A stretch of 64,000 nucleotides of DNA from Hermatobates lingyangjiaoensis. Taxonomy: Eukaryota > Arthropoda > Insecta > Hemiptera > Hermatobatidae. Of this stretch, positions 21,888 through 34,654 are shown one piece after another. Both the position numbers and the translations under genes were made by a program. The stretch lies in contig JAPFBL010000166.1 in assembly GCA_026182355.1 (NCBI GenBank), positions 806,001-870,000 on the forward strand. The letters run 5' to 3'. How positions within the stretch are numbered: the stretch's first letter is position 1; every line of letters begins with the position of its first letter. Under the pieces are notes generated by a model. It worked only from the letters and a program-made list of their open reading frames with translations. It had not been told where the DNA came from and made no database searches.

Positions 21888-21975
21888 GTCAGGGTAGCCC
21901 AGTGGCTTGCGTACTCGCCTCAATACTATTATTTAATAATATTTTTCATGAAGGGGTCAGGGTAGCCAATAATAT
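21888..21975 (+). mobile_element. Two SINE head fragments
   Basis: GGTCAGGGTAGCCCAGTGGC with GTACTCGCCTCA (21888-21922) is the tRNA-like head. A second stub, GGTCAGGGTAGCC, is at about 21956-21968. Both stop early and are separated by TA-rich DNA. Confidence 0.55.
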
Positions 21976-21979
21976 ATAA

Positions 21980-23200
21980 TAAACTATTACATTAGAGGTT
22001 AAAAAACATACTTGAACACAACTGTCAGATAAAGTACGAATAATCTAAGATAATATTATAAAGACACATTCCTTTCATTAATGTTGGTTTTATGTTGGGT
22101 AAAAAAATTGAATATTTCAATTTACAAGTTTTGTTTCTTTTAAATATATTTGATTGTGTATATAACTTTAATTGATGTTTTTTTTATTTCGTCATAAGAT
22201 AAATTTTTTTTTACTTTTAAATGATTTTTACTTTTTATTTTGCTAAATATACTTACTGTATATTTATCCCAACTCATGTTACGAATACAATATTAAAAGC
22301 TTGGACCATATAATAATGCGTTTCCATGCCTTAATAACAAGAAACAACAATAAAAATTATACCTGTCAATCATTTTTAGTGAATTTATTTCAATAGCTAT
22401 TGCTATAATATCTGAGTGACACAAAGGGTCACGGTAGTCAGTAGTAAGAATATAATACTGAAGGAGTTATGTTGAATGAACATCATACAACTTGTTATTA
22501 GATATAATCAGGTTAAATTGAAAAGAAGTATTTATGAAATGAATTTGAATTGACTATATTGGTTGTGTTAAAAAGAATTTTGCATGGTAAAAATGATCTA
22601 AATAGATCCATTTAAATAACAAAATATACCAATAATATTGTAAAAAGTACTGTTATTATTACAGATATAATAAAGATAATTCATTTACGTAATGGTTAAT
22701 CCCATTACATAAGTATCATGATTGATAAGGCTGTGCGGGTATGGCTGGTATTTGTGAATAAAACTTCAGTTTTAATGCTGTTAATTTGGTGCACATGCTT
22801 AAATAATTTTAATTGCTTCACATCGCACTGAATTTGCATTGGAAACTTTGTTATATTGTAGGGAAAAGTTTTCTGTAAAGCAACGTACAAGGCTTGCATG
22901 TCAAATAAGTATTAGCTACATGACGTGTTTTTTGGTGGTAGATTGAACAACTTCTAACCAAACAAGCCAGCCAATTAGTGCTAATACACACATCCTCAAC
23001 TCATAATGCAAAACGAAATCAGCCAATACTTTTGTCTATTTAGTGGAGTGTTCTAACTATACTTGAGATTATCCATTCTAATACAGTGCAACAGTGATGA
23101 CTTGTATCGAATTAAGCTTAATGATTCATTGAATGTGATAATAATCAATACCAGAAACTTTCATTTTCAGAACTAATCGCATGTATGATGAAATTATAAA
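21980..23200. other. AT-rich stretch with nothing recognised
   Basis: A weak SINE-head-like word, GGGTCACGGTAGTCAG, occurs near 22426-22442. Nothing else was identified. Confidence 0.4.
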
Positions 23201-23284
23201 CTATGTATGTACGAAGTGTGAAAAACTGGCCGAGTCCTGATAAACTTTAATTTTGTATACATATATTTAAATATATATATAAAA

Positions 23285-23455
23285 AGATTTCACATAAACA
23301 CGTGAAATAACAATCAATGATCAAACCAAAATAAGAAATGGGAAAACAAGACTAAGATCTTTCAACCGTAACAAGCGGTCTTCGTCAGAGTTACAGTTAC
23401 GGTTGAAAGATCTTAGTCTTGTTTTCCCATTTCTTATTGTGGTTTTATCATTAAA
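23285..23455. repeat. Family D hairpin, right ribozyme truncated
   Basis: The left end has the full terminus GATTTCACATAAACACGTG (23286-23304) at a TA tract. The left arm holds an intact core. The right arm begins inside stem II, so only GAA, AGATCT, T, AGTC remain. Confidence 0.75.
23350..23392 (-). ncRNA. Hammerhead ribozyme candidate, family D
   Basis: Core CTGACGA; stem II ACCG, CTTGTTA, CGGT; GAA; AGATCT; T; AGTC. The stem I upstream strand is AACT, so the outermost pair is lost. Confidence 0.7.
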
Positions 23456-23471
23456 TTATATATATATATAT

Positions 23472-23720
23472 ATTAGAGTCACAAAAGGAACATACATAAA
23501 AGAAATCTTAGTCACACTACTACATTTTGATTGTCACGTTATCAGGAATATAGATCTGAGTCGCTCCGAAGACAGATAACGACCAGCTTGTGTTCTTGAA
23601 GAGGCGCCCGATGAATATAGCTGACGTGTATACTTTTAATTTTTGTATGTTTGTTTTTCTACATTGAACTCTATTTGTCCGTTTTGGATCGTATTTCTAA
23701 CGAAAAATATATATATATAT
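23472..23720 (+). repeat. Family B-like element end with decayed core
   Basis: It runs from a TA tract to another TA tract. The minus strand near 23530-23560 shows CTGATAA in the core place. The plus end has GTCCGTTTTGGATCGTATTT (23680-23699), the same terminus as the 61.9 kb element. Confidence 0.5.
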
Positions 23721-24309
23721 AGTATTGTTCAAGACATTAGAATATTCTCTGTCAATCAGCTTCTTTTGATTTTTCTCGTCTTGCGAAAGGTAACTTGTGC
23801 GTTGTAGATCGTTGTTGTTCAATGCAAACTGATCTTTCGCACTAGTTCAATTATAATTAATAGCTATGAAAATAGATATTCTTGTAGAGGAAATGCACAT
23901 AAACATTGCTTTCTTTAGATGATTACAGTTATGACCAATAATGTTGTCATAATCGGCGGATTATTCAATGTTATTGTTGAATCCTGAAAGTTGCACTGAA
24001 TGTTTGATTATATAGTCTTGGTACTAGTAAAATCTGACAACTGTATGCATATATTGTTTCACTATCCAGCACTCCTCTTTCAGAATATAAAATATAAATT
24101 ACTCATTGGATGCAGAATTACAGAATACTCTATAGAACAATTATTCCAAGAGTATAATGAAGGTTGCTTTCAAACAAGTTTAATGTTTAAAGTGTTATGA
24201 TGTATTATTCATAACTGTTCTTCAATAGAAATAATTCGATCATTATTGTTCGAATTATATAGTTTTATAAATTACTTTCATATTCTAAACTTGGAAATTC
24301 TTTCTAATA

Positions 24310-24770
24310 AAGGATTTTTTTGAAACTTTTTGTATTTTGTTCCTTTAAAATTTTTGGGAAAAGTTTATGTTAATTAATTTTCTATTCGAATTAAATGAGA
24401 ATTAATAGAATAATTGGAAAAATATTAAAACTTCAAAATTGCCAAATAGGAGTTTTCATTAATTTTTTTCGTTTGGCTTTTCCTTTTTTAGTTAATCCCC
24501 TTTTCAAAGGTTTTCCTTAAAGGCATTTTACACTTCCCAAAATTTTTGTTAACCTTTTTTCTTCCTCCCAATTTTAAAGGGTTTCTTAAGAATTCCCTTC
24601 CCGGAGGGAGGTTTAATTTTTTTATGAATAAGGTTTGTGTTTAAAAAAAAATGCTCATTTATAATTTATTTAAATTTTTCTTTTTTTTTTTTTGAATAAA
24701 AAAAACTTTTAAAATTTTATGTTTTAAAAAAGGGTTTTTTAAAAATCCTTTAAATTTTAGTAATAAAATG
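24310..24770. other. Apparently low-quality sequence
   Basis: Runs of doubled bases and long homopolymers like those at 19400-20020 and 28670-31530; normal texture returns near 24770. Confidence 0.45.
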
Positions 24771-24799
24771 TACTATGTAAAATCAAATATAAACCATGA

Positions 24800-24960
24800 G
24801 TTTTTTTATTTAAAGATCAGTTCTTTGCTGCATGAGGTTGAGAAGAGTCCTGTTAGTGAAGGTAAAGCCAGGTGGGTTTGTCGAGAGTCAGACACTGTTT
24901 CTGTTGAGCCCAGCCACCGCTGGACCAGGCTGACTCACGCTGGACGGAAGCTGTAATTAG
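24800..24960. other. Unassigned island of higher GC
   Basis: This 160-base island stands out from its surroundings. One plus frame ends at 24956 (VEKSPVSEGKARWVCR, EPSHRWTRLTHAGRKL). No family was recognised. It could be an exon or part of an unlisted repeat. Confidence 0.2.
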
Positions 24961-26269
24961 CGACAATTAAAATTGCCGCTCTCTGTTAGCAGCAACTCTT
25001 CCCAGTCTTATTCCTCCATTATTCAACAATTTATTTATTAATAAACCAATTTTCCATGTTTACACTTCTTTTGTTGATAAAAAAAAAAATCGATAATTTC
25101 ATAAAACCCATTTTCTGGAATGTTATAATAATCATAAACTGTTCATAATATCGCTTCATTGGTAAATTTTATGGTATGGTGAATGTTAGATTCTAGTACG
25201 ACTTGTCAAATCTGAATCATTGTGTTTAATATTCTCATTCGTTAGTTATTATTTTATTATTAAACAGTCTGTTTAATTGTTTGGAATATTATATTTACTG
25301 TAATTTCTATGTTATATTTATTTGCTTATAACGATTATATATTTGCTTAACGTTTCCGTGTATTCCTAGTATTCTACATATTTCTTTTCTTGAAATTGTA
25401 TGAGTTTGGTGTCCCTGTAAACTCATACTCAAATAATGACTAATGCAGACTCATACTGGTCATGACTAATATGTAGTTCAAAAATAAAAATAAATAGTGT
25501 TTTATGTACCTGTTACATGAATTTTGTTCCTTACAGAACAAATATTGTTAAAGAATTTTCAAGTGATATTTTTTTTGGGGTGTGCAAACATTTTTTGGTG
25601 GAATAGTTAAAATCATTCAAGCAAGTGAAATAATGGTGGGTTATTCTGCTGGCTCAATGCCATGGGTCGCTGCTAGTTCTTCTATTTTTGTGGAAGTGAT
25701 CTATTGCATCATAAAAAAAAAAAGAAAAAACCTTTTAGGAGTTTCCAGTTGTAATAAAAATCTGCAAAAACTATGGGTTTTTTTTTTTCTTTAGCTTGCC
25801 ATATATTTGGAGAATAACTATCTTACTTGATAATAGGATATTATGCAAGTCATTATGTAATCAGACAAAATAGGGACTACCTGGTTCAGGAAGTCAATAA
25901 AAAGACGGAGTATTATCCTGATAACGGGAAACATATGTCCATATTTTATTTTTTTTTAAATTCTTTGTTTGTAGAATGAAAATAAGTAGCAAGAGAGGTG
26001 ATGAAATGGAGATAGTTACATCTTTTAGAAGCAGAGGGTAGGAGCTTATATGCCAGAGGTCTGAAACATGCAACATACATAAATATGTATGGAGTGAATA
26101 CATCTCTCTCCCGAAAGAGAACACCGACCACTATAGAATATTTACCATAATCCAAAACAAACTGTTTATTAAATTACGGTCTGTCATTATTAGTAACAGT
26201 ATGTATTCTGGATTAGTTATAATATTTATTTTTTTTTCAAAAATTGCTTTCTGATTCAATAATCTCCTT

Positions 26270-26433
26270 GAGGAAGAAAGATATATATGTATATTTGTAT
26301 GTTTTGGGAGCAGAACTTCATTCTTAGATGTTTCATTGAATGCCTTGCTTATTTTTAATTTAGTGCGTTTTCTGCTTAGTTCTTCTGATTTTCTTATATA
26401 ATTTTTCCACCTTTCTGGTAAAATATACACCAA
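26270..26433 (-). pseudogene. PLE-like ORF N-terminal fragment
   Basis: The minus strand reads VYILPERWKNYIRKSEEL, SRKRTKLKISKAFNET and NEVLLPKHTNI, meeting a TA-rich end at 26280. It shares the pattern YILPE....... RK.E.L.RKR.K.KI...FN.T...E.LLPK.TNI with the pair at 62265-62860. It is a single arm with no mirror copy. Confidence 0.5.
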
Positions 26434-26622
26434 TTCACCAAATAATTTATTTTTACTCCAGTAGAGTGATTTCTGTCTGTATAAAAGCTTACCCAGTCTT
26501 TAGGTTTAAATATAAATGTAGTCTATAATATTGAATAACATAATTATATTACGATTTAAAAATAACTAATTTTTTTTTATTTAGTAGGAGTTACTTTGAC
26601 AGAAAAGGGTATATTCTAAACT

Positions 26623-26934
26623 ATGATGTAGCTTAGATTAAGTTGTAGTTGCAGTTTTACAAGGGAACACACATAGGCCAACATTGGCCACTTGTGATAC
26701 CTCGCAACGAATATTCTACATTGGGAGTCCTAAATTTTGCCTAATTCAAGTGTATTTAATTAGATGTCTTTAACGAATACCTGATATCATACAGACTACG
26801 TCTGCCCAACGATGGTTTAACGTACCCTCTGAGGAAGAATGTGAATAAAACGAGGGCCAGGGTGGGTATTGAACCCCTGATCTACCAGTTCAGAGTCAAG
26901 CAAATTACCACTGGGCTTACCTGGCCCTCTAAAC
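26623..26934 (-). mobile_element. tRNA-derived SINE, tail type 2
   Basis: On the minus strand: head at 26934 (GGCCAGGTAAGCCCAGTGG), B-box GGTTCAATACCC (one change), body, then tail with CAATGTTGGCCTATGTGTG. The part between the TCTGAGTACG site and the head is shortened. Confidence 0.7.
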
Positions 26935-27460
26935 CCTTGACATAATATCAAGATAATAATTATATTATCAATTATAATTAATGCTATTTATTTTCGCTTG
27001 AGTTGGTTATAGCCGTCAGGAGATATGTGTAATTGAATAATAAATTTAAAATAGAATGTTGAATTTTGATAGTTTTAAGGGAATCGAAAGTGTACTTGTA
27101 ATAAAAGGAAGGGAGCGTGGGAAAGCATAGGAAATCGTGATGGTGCAGAACTTAATGGGTATCTCATACGACAAATGGTGTGAAGTAACCGTGATGTACC
27201 CAGGCCTTCTATACCTGCCTTGATTTACAGCCGGATAATAATCACTGAACCACCATTAGCCTGGGGAAAGATAGTTTTCAATGTAGCTAGGCGAACAAGA
27301 ACCTTTAAAGAAACATTTCTTTTCTGTATAAATTTGTATCTATATGAATTCATACAATCTATATAAATCGGGGTATCTGTTTCTATCACAGGAGAGAATT
27401 GTTAGATAAAAATAAAAAAAGTTAAATACTATATTAGTATTAAATATACTATATATATAC

Positions 27461-27840
27461 AGGTAGTAACTTGTCAACATGGTTTCAATTTTTCGCCTTT
27501 CTGCATAAATTGGCTAAATGTCCGATATTGAAAACAGCTAGTAATTTGTCAACTTGGTTCCATTTTTTCAACTATTTGCATAAGTGGACTAAACGTGCTA
27601 TATTATTGAAGACAGGTAGTAGCTAGTCAACTTGGTTTCATTTTTTCAACTTTTTGCATAAGTGGACTAAAAGTGCGATATGATTGATGAAAGGTAGTAG
27701 CTTGTCAACTTGGTTTAATTTTTTCAACTTTCTGTATAAATTGGCTAAAAGTCGATATGAGTCAATACAGGTAGTTATTTGTCAACATGGTTTCATTTTT
27801 TCAACTTTTTGCACAAGTGGACTAAACGCCCGTTTCATAT
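27461..27840 (+). repeat. Tandem repeat, about 77 bases, five copies
   Basis: Units start at 27461, 27536, 27614, 27692 and 27769 with AGGTAGTA or a close variant, then TTGTCAACTTGGTTTCATTT, CAACTTT, TGCATAAGTGGACTAAA. Copies differ at several positions and there is no long open frame through the array. It is a minisatellite-type array. Confidence 0.85.
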
Positions 27841-28669
27841 TTGATAAAAATAATTGTTTCGATCTGTTCGCAAACTACATGTGGATTATTATTTAATACT
27901 ATCATTAAAGACGCACTTTTTCGCGCTATGCTTCCTAGACTGTGGACCCACCTTTTGGTCATATTGTAATGTATCCTAGTGTCATCTGTTTGGAAACTAA
28001 TTCTTGATCAATTGACCACTTGACGTCATCATTTTTGTTCTGATTCCAGCAGTAATATAACTTGTTTAGTCAAATCATCTTTTCAAATATTTTTTGTTTT
28101 TGAATAGTAATTTATTTATGCGGGTGTTTCTACTATCCTGAATCAGTAGTTCTGACAGGATTTTCATTTCCATTTTTCATTAGCAGAAGGCTGTTAGCAT
28201 AATGCCTAAGGTAGAAGATAATTGATGGCTTAGTCTCAAGAGAGCCATTGTTCGATATTATGGATGCCTGGTATTACCTTCGTATATTTTAGTGTAAAAG
28301 TGGTATTCGCCTTCATTGTAGGCATCTCATCCATTGTTCAGAAAACTTATTTTTTTCTTCTCCTAAACTGTTTATTATTAGTGTTGTTTATAACATCGTA
28401 TCAATATATGCAATATCAATATAAAATATATTTTATTGATATTATATTTATATCAATATGCAACAATATCAATATATTGAGAAAATATGTTCAAATGCAT
28501 CGAAAAAAATTAAAACTTGGCTAAACAAAAAAAAGTTTTATTACAGTTTGAAAAAAGTTAGAAAAGCAGTTTCCTAAATAAAAAAAAATACTTTCAAATT
28601 TATCCTTATGAAATATCCATAACCTGTTTTATTGCAATTATTTTTGTATATATATATATATATATATTA

Positions 28670-31530
28670 TAAAAATTTTCCAACAAAAAAGTAAAAACAA
28701 CAAACCCAAACCACAAAATAAAAATGGGAAAAACAGGGGTTTTACTTAAAGGAGGCTTGTTTTTGAAAACATCTTTTTCCCACAGGGGACTTGAAATTTA
28801 TAATTATTCAAAAAAGGTTTTTTCTGAGAAGCCCTTGGGTTACCTTGGGACCTTTGTCTTTTCCCTATTTCCCAATTTGGTTTAAATTGATTTCAAATCA
28901 TATTCCTTTTTCCCGGACAAAACCCAATAAAAACTTTGTATAATAAAGAAACTTGGGAAATTTCCCCTTACAGCTTTATTTTGGTTAATTTTGGAAATTA
29001 AAAAAACCCCCCTGGTAAGGGAACCCTTGGAAAGGTTATTGGTTGTTGGTCTTGTTTTAACCAATGCCCTTGGTTTCCCTCCTTACTTTGAAGAAGTTCC
29101 CGAAATTGGGAATGAATTGTGTTTTTTTAATTTTCCAATTTTCTTTCCCGGTCTTGCTTATTAATATTGGTATTTTATAATATAATATTATATAAATAAT
29201 TTTATTATTGGGAGTTCTTAAGAACTTTTTGTGTTTTTCTGTTTCCCAATATTTTCTTTGGAGGGAGTGTTTCTGGGTTGGCCCAGAGAATCCGGGGAAA
29301 AAATAATTTTTGAAATCAATTCCCTTCAAAAAACCCTGTTGGAAATGGGCTTAAACCGAAAAGGATGGAATTGGGGGCTCCGTTATTTTAATTAAAAATG
29401 TTTACAAAACCCTCCAAATAACACCTAAAAATTATAAATATTAATTTATTTAATTTTATTATAATTATTATTTATAATTATTATATTATAATTATTTTAC
29501 GGGTTGCCCCGGGGAAAGGTTGCTGCTTGTTCCTTGGGGGGGCAGGTTATGGAACCCAGTTGGTTAGCAAAAAGCCTTTTTGCGTTCTTGCCAATTTTAA
29601 TTTGCCGTCCCTTGTGTTTAAATTGATGGGCAGAAAAATTGGGCCTCCAAGTGAATTTTTTTTAATTTTTATTTTTTTGGTTGGGTTTTTGTTTTTTATT
29701 ATTTTTTTAATATTCTGGTTATTTAAAGGCCCCTTGGACCCGAAAGGGCCGCCTTTTCTTTGGGCCCAGGGGGGAGGGTTGACAAATCCCTTTTATTAAG
29801 AGTTTGCAAATTCCAACTTCTTTCGTGCTTTCCGTTGTAGGGTTTTGGAATTGGTTCCTTGGTTTCAGCATTTTTTTTATTAATTTATTTCATTGATGGG
29901 TTTTTTTTGGTTACCTTGGGTAAAAGGTTCAACCTAGGCCAAAGAAACTTTTTTACAAGGGGCAAGGGAAAAGCCGGCCGTTTACCCTTGGTAAATCCCG
30001 CCAATTAAAAATTTAAAATAATTAAAAAATTTATAATTTATAATTTTTTAATTGGCTCTGATTGAGACCCATTTCCCTTTCCGAATAAAACCCCGAATTG
30101 GGTTGAAACCAGTCGCAAAACCACCCCAAAGGTCAAAGTTGGAACTTTTCCATTTCCCTTCCAAAAAATAGGAGAAATCCATTCCAACCCTGAAGGGAAA
30201 AACCTTTAACCCAAAGAAACCGAAGAAGGAAAATTATACCAAAACCCTAACCAACGAAAGCAGGGGAAGAAGGTTGGTTGGCCAACATCTTTAATAAAGA
30301 GGGGATGGGCAACCCTCCCCTGTTGGCCAAAGAAGAGGAAAGGGGGGCCTTTTCCGCCTAAACAACCGAAGGGATATTTAAATTCCACAAAGGGAAAAAA
30401 AATTAGTTAAACAAAAAAAAAACCAAAAATTAAAAATTGAAAGGGAACAATTTATTAAAGTTTATAATTTTTTGAAAATTTCATTTTAAACACAAAGGGA
30501 TTGTTCAAACCTTTATTACCTATTAAACCAAATTTTTGTTAGAAATTATTACCTTTATTAATTTATTATTTGGTTCAAACAAATTATTAATCATAAATTT
30601 TTTAAAATTAAAAATTATTATTATATTATTATTATTATTAAACTTTATTAAAAGGGGAAAAATTAACAATTTTCCAAGGACCCAAACCCAAACCAATAAA
30701 GAAATTTAAAACATTTGGGTTTTTGACTCTTGACGGGGACCGCCCTTGTTTTTACGGTTGAAAAGAATTCTTAAGTTTCTTTGTTTTCCCTTTTCTTTTG
30801 TGGTTTTGAATTTAAATTTATATATATATATATATATAAATATATATATAATATATATATAAATATAATTAATTAAAAAAAAATAAAAAATTAAGAAATT
30901 TTCACCTCTTGGGAAAAGGAAAGACCGCCTTGTTTAAACGGGTTAAAGAAGATCTTTGGTCTTTTTTTAAAATTTCAATAAATTGGTGGGTTTAATTATT
31001 GAAAATTTTCAATATAAATAAAAACAAACTTTTGAAACAAAAATAAGATGGAAAAGGAAAAAATAAATTTAAAAATAAATACAATAAAAAAACCATTGGA
31101 GAAATTAAAAAAAACTTAAAAGGGTTTAAATTTTGGTTGAATTTTTAGGAAAAAAAAGAGAAGGAAAAGGCGCACTTACAAAGAGAAAAGGTTGGAAAAG
31201 AAATGGTCTTCCAAAATTTTTTTGGTTTCCGGTTGGGGAGAACCAGTGGTTGGCCTCCTCAACCTCCTAAGGGACGGTTTAACCGGGGAAAATTGGAGAA
31301 CTGAATTGGGTTTTTAAAACCCTTGGTTTCTTTCGACATTTTGGGTTTTTTAAGGTTTCCTCTATTTCCTTTTAGGGAGGCTGAAGGTTGTTAGAGGACA
31401 TCCAAGAAATAACGCATCCCACCAAAGAAAACAGTTAAAAAAAAAAAGGGAAATTAACAAGCAAAAGTCCTTGAAAGGGAAACTGGTTATTTAAATAAAT
31501 AAGTTTAAAAGGGGTTGAAAACACAATCCC
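28670..31530. other. Low-quality, insertion-laden consensus
   Basis: Known repeats appear here with extra bases inside homopolymers. At 30716-30810 a family D arm reads CTCTTGACGGGGACCGCCC and TTTTTACGGTTGAAAAGAA where the clean copies have CTCTGACGAAGACCGC and TTACGGTTGAAAGA. Another D copy is near 30918-30965, a third at 28700-28740, and a family B core near 31260-31300 (CCTAAGGGACGG, CCGGGGAAAATTGG). The open frames here are products of these errors and are not annotated. Confidence 0.75.
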
Positions 31531-31547
31531 TTATATATATATATATA

Positions 31548-31645
31548 TTTCAGTTTTATTATAAAAATCACAGATAAAATAGAAATAAAAAGAAAACACC
31601 ATGACGCACTATCAATATTTCGACAATGTTAATGGTCAGAAAAGA
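31548..31645 (-). repeat. Family H element with decayed ribozyme
   Basis: It starts at a (TA)n tract (31533-31548). On the minus strand near 31605-31641: CTGACCA (core G lost), CATTGTC, GAA, ATAT, T, G. It shares TTGTCGAAATATTG with 3221-3234. Confidence 0.45.
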
Positions 31646-32213
31646 ATGAGGGGTGATGTGAAAAAAAAAACCGACTGTCAACCAAACAGTTTCCCAAAAT
31701 CAGGGCTATGCAGGTTAGCCTAAAATTATTATATATTTAAGGAAAATTGACTTTCAATACCATTATTATGGCTTTATGCTCAACATGAGTTGATTCCGCA
31801 TAGTTACGGATTTAAGAACTTTCAATTCACCATCTATGTTATACATGCCCAGAAACACAAACACTTTACCAATGCTTTCACTGGATATATTAACTCTGAT
31901 GGACAAACTTGGGATAGACACATATTATAAGCTTTAATTATGTTCCAAACTACAAAGTTTTCAGCAGTCTTGTCAGTCAATTTTGAAGGAACCCTTCTTA
32001 CAAGAGCAGCACTCTCTAGATTAAGTTGACTTAACGTCAAATAAGGAATATCGTGATTTAACTACGAGTACATTATATTGAACCTGTTTATTAGGCACCA
32101 ATGGAACTTGATTGCAGTTACTAATAATTAACTGTGCAATCTGTTATAGTGTGGTATTTACTCATGTTTGGAAAAGTATTGTCTCCACACAAAAAAAAGG
32201 TTATTACAAGAAA

Positions 32214-32257
32214 CTAAACAACGCGTTTCGAACACTTGATGTTCTTCATCAGATTAC
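32214..32257 (-). ncRNA. Hammerhead ribozyme candidate, family A, intact
   Basis: On the minus strand: core CTGATGA; A; stem II GAACA, loop TCAAG, TGTTC; GAA; palindrome ACGCGT; cleavage base T; GTTTAG. The stem I strand upstream is GTAAT, so pairing next to the core is partly lost (T opposite G is a wobble). Confidence 0.7.
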
Positions 32258-32447
32258 ATCTAGAAAAAAATATATATGAATTTAAGAGCTTTGGGAACAT
32301 AGGGGCGAATTAATTAAAATGAATACCTCTGATACTATTGAGTGTCAGATGTATTCCCGTTATCACTCAATAGTGTCAGATGTATTCATTTTAATTAATT
32401 CGCCTCTATGTTCCCAAAGCTCTTAAATGCATATATATTTTTTTCTA

Positions 32448-32493
32448 GATATAACCTGAAGAAGAACATCAAGTGTTCGAAACGCGTTGTTTA
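32448..32493 (+). ncRNA. Hammerhead ribozyme candidate, family A, intact
   Basis: Stem I AAC with GTT; core CTGAAGA; A; stem II GAACA, loop TCAAG, TGTTC; GAA; palindrome ACGCGT; cleavage base T. All core positions fit. Confidence 0.75.
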
Positions 32494-32757
32494 GTTTCTG
32501 TAATAAACTTTTTTTTTATGGAGACTTAATACTTTTCCTAACATGTTACTAATCATTATATCTTCTAAATCCTGATTACAGACAGTGTTAATATTGAGAA
32601 TACGCATTAATTATTTTTTTTGGTGAGGAAAAATAATTCTTTGGTAGCTGAATTTGGAGTGAGAACCGTTCTATAAATAATGTTGAACTCGGATGTTCGT
32701 TTTTGAATTAGAAATCTTAGTTGTTACATTGATAAAGGTAAATTTATCAGAAAAATG

Positions 32758-33045
32758 TTATTTGAACTTGTTTGAAGAATCGCTGGTGTGGAGTAGGGAG
32801 TGTGTGATAAGGTTGGAAGAGTGACAAGTTAATGAGGGAGACTTGTCAGCGATGCTGGCAAGCGGATTAGGCCGAAGGGGTGGAGCACCGGTGCTAGGAG
32901 GTGTGTGACTCTGGAGGGCTGATCGCACCATCTGATCTACAGCCCCCCAGGCGGCCTTGCTTATTGCCGTCCGGCTTATCCTCTTATAGAGGGGGCGGGA
33001 GTTAAAACAGCGTACTGAACTGTCGTCCCGTAAAATTAAAAACAA
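32758..33045 (-). other. GC-richer island, open on the minus strand
   Basis: A 95-codon frame (SRPLYKRISRTAISKAAWG, VDQMVRSALQSHTPPS) lies in DNA of clearly higher GC than its flanks. No domain is recognised. It may be a fragment of a coding transposon or a gene exon; composition alone could keep the frame open. Confidence 0.25.
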
Positions 33046-34654
33046 CTCTCATCTCCTCTTATTGGCTGATGAAGAGGTCTTGGCGTGAAATATCCATTAT
33101 TCACTAGGCTGGTAAAGGAAGCAATTTAAAGGCAAACTAATATTGTCTTTAGATACTCTCTTTGTGCCCTCCACCACTCTGAACTTGACATCGAACTGTA
33201 TCATGTTAACGCTGTCTCCTTCTATCGCCAATTCTTTCAGATTTACTCTTGTACACTTTGTCTAATTATTCTTTCTTAATAAATCATTTAAAATATAAAG
33301 AACTCTTAAACGAAGTAATAACAAACAAACAAAATAATATATAATAAGCTGACTTTGGAAAGGTTTTTATTCCAGCAAAGACAAATGAGTGGTGTTTTCC
33401 ATCAGAACAAAGTTGTATTAATGGTAAGCAAACTTATTTAATAGAGCAATACCTCCTTGTGGAATGATGATCGTATAAAACAATTAATAGAGACTCTGTT
33501 ATTGTGCAAGAACTTAGAAATATATTATCTTCGTAAAACATAACAGATTCAGTACCATTAATATGCCATTCGAAACACCTGAATGTACTATTATGGTAAT
33601 CCGTTGTGTATTAATATGTATTAAGACAATGTGTAGTCTTTCAAGCTATTCGTTGAAGATTTTTAGTTTTTTAAATTGAGATGAGTATGGTTTTAGATTC
33701 GTAGGGTGTGGTACCGCACTGTATAAAAATAAGCATTTGCTTATTGATAATATTATGTTCGTTACATTGAGGATATTGAATAATAATGCAGTTTGGTTGG
33801 TAGCTGAGAAAATTTTTTGGATACAAACTGAATTATCGTTATCTATTCCAGATTGGTTTTATATTCCAATAAATGTAGAAAGTTTCAATATCTTATTTCC
33901 TATTTCATAAATAGTTCTTGAAAAAGAATCATTACTATTGCACACAGTTAAGAAGGATCCATCACATTCAAACCAATTTTGACTAACGTATGCAATTGTT
34001 ATGTAGCCAGATTGGTTAATAAACCTTGTATGGATAGCCTTAGGAGGATGATCCAAAATGCAATGTTATAATACCAAACTATATTTAGGAAACCTCGCAT
34101 GGATAGATTAAGGAGGAGTACCAAGTGTGCAATGTTATGTGGTCGTGGCGTTGGTTAGGAAACTTGTCTGGATGGACTAAAGAGGGGCTAAAGTGTGCTC
34201 TCTTGGACCTAAACTGGTCTTAGCAAGGATATAAGATAATTATAATGGTTTTGGGTCATTTAGTAGAAGTAGTTGACATAACCGATTTGTGTTGTTGTCC
34301 CATTCTGTTATTTTAGGACAAGTGGTTACTAAGTGACTAAAATTTGCTCAACAGTCTAATCCTCCAGCTTATCAAATTATCTAAAGTCTCTACCTGTTCT
34401 TGACACTTAGTCCTGGGTAAGTTGAATCATCTTGACTGAGTATAGCGTTATTAAACATTTAAAGTGTATTAGGACACTTAAGAATGCCATGCTAGTAGTT
34501 TATATTCGCTTATTGGGTGTTATAGGAAAAACTCCACTTTACGTAATTTTACGATCTAAACAGAGCGTTTTGAACACGAAGGTTATAACTCGAAGAAATA
34601 GTCTACGTGTTCAATACTCATTATTGTGATCATGAAACTATTTTGGGTGATGAA

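Larger units (their letters stand above)
32172..32530. repeat. Family A hairpin with two ribozyme motifs
   Basis: Arms of about 170 bases run from GTCTCCACAC at the left to TATGGAGAC at the right, with inner parts AAGAGCTTTGGGAACATAGG and its complement. The right centre repeats TAGTGTCAGATGTATTC. Both cores are intact. Confidence 0.8.

Noticed and set aside
25905..25945. Hammerhead-like CTGATAA, CGG, GAA, ACATATGT, C
   Set aside because: The core G is changed, stem II is absent, and no flanking element or mirror arm was found. Probably chance.
27461..27840. Possible CRISPR array
   Set aside because: Units are contiguous, with no unique spacers between constant repeats, and the DNA is eukaryotic. 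It is a plain tandem repeat.
28264..28524. 86-codon hydrophobic frame
   Set aside because: It starts in unique AT-rich DNA and ends in ATATCAATAT repeats. The hydrophobicity reflects T-rich codons.
28882..30388. Open frames of 60-90 codons on both strands
   Set aside because: They lie in the block with inserted bases in homopolymers. Phe/Gly/Pro/Lys runs in the products come from those errors.
33061..33105. CTGATGA, AGAGGTCTTGGCGT, GAA, ATAT, C
   Set aside because: Core words fit, but stem II does not pair and stem I has one pair. There is no repeat around it.
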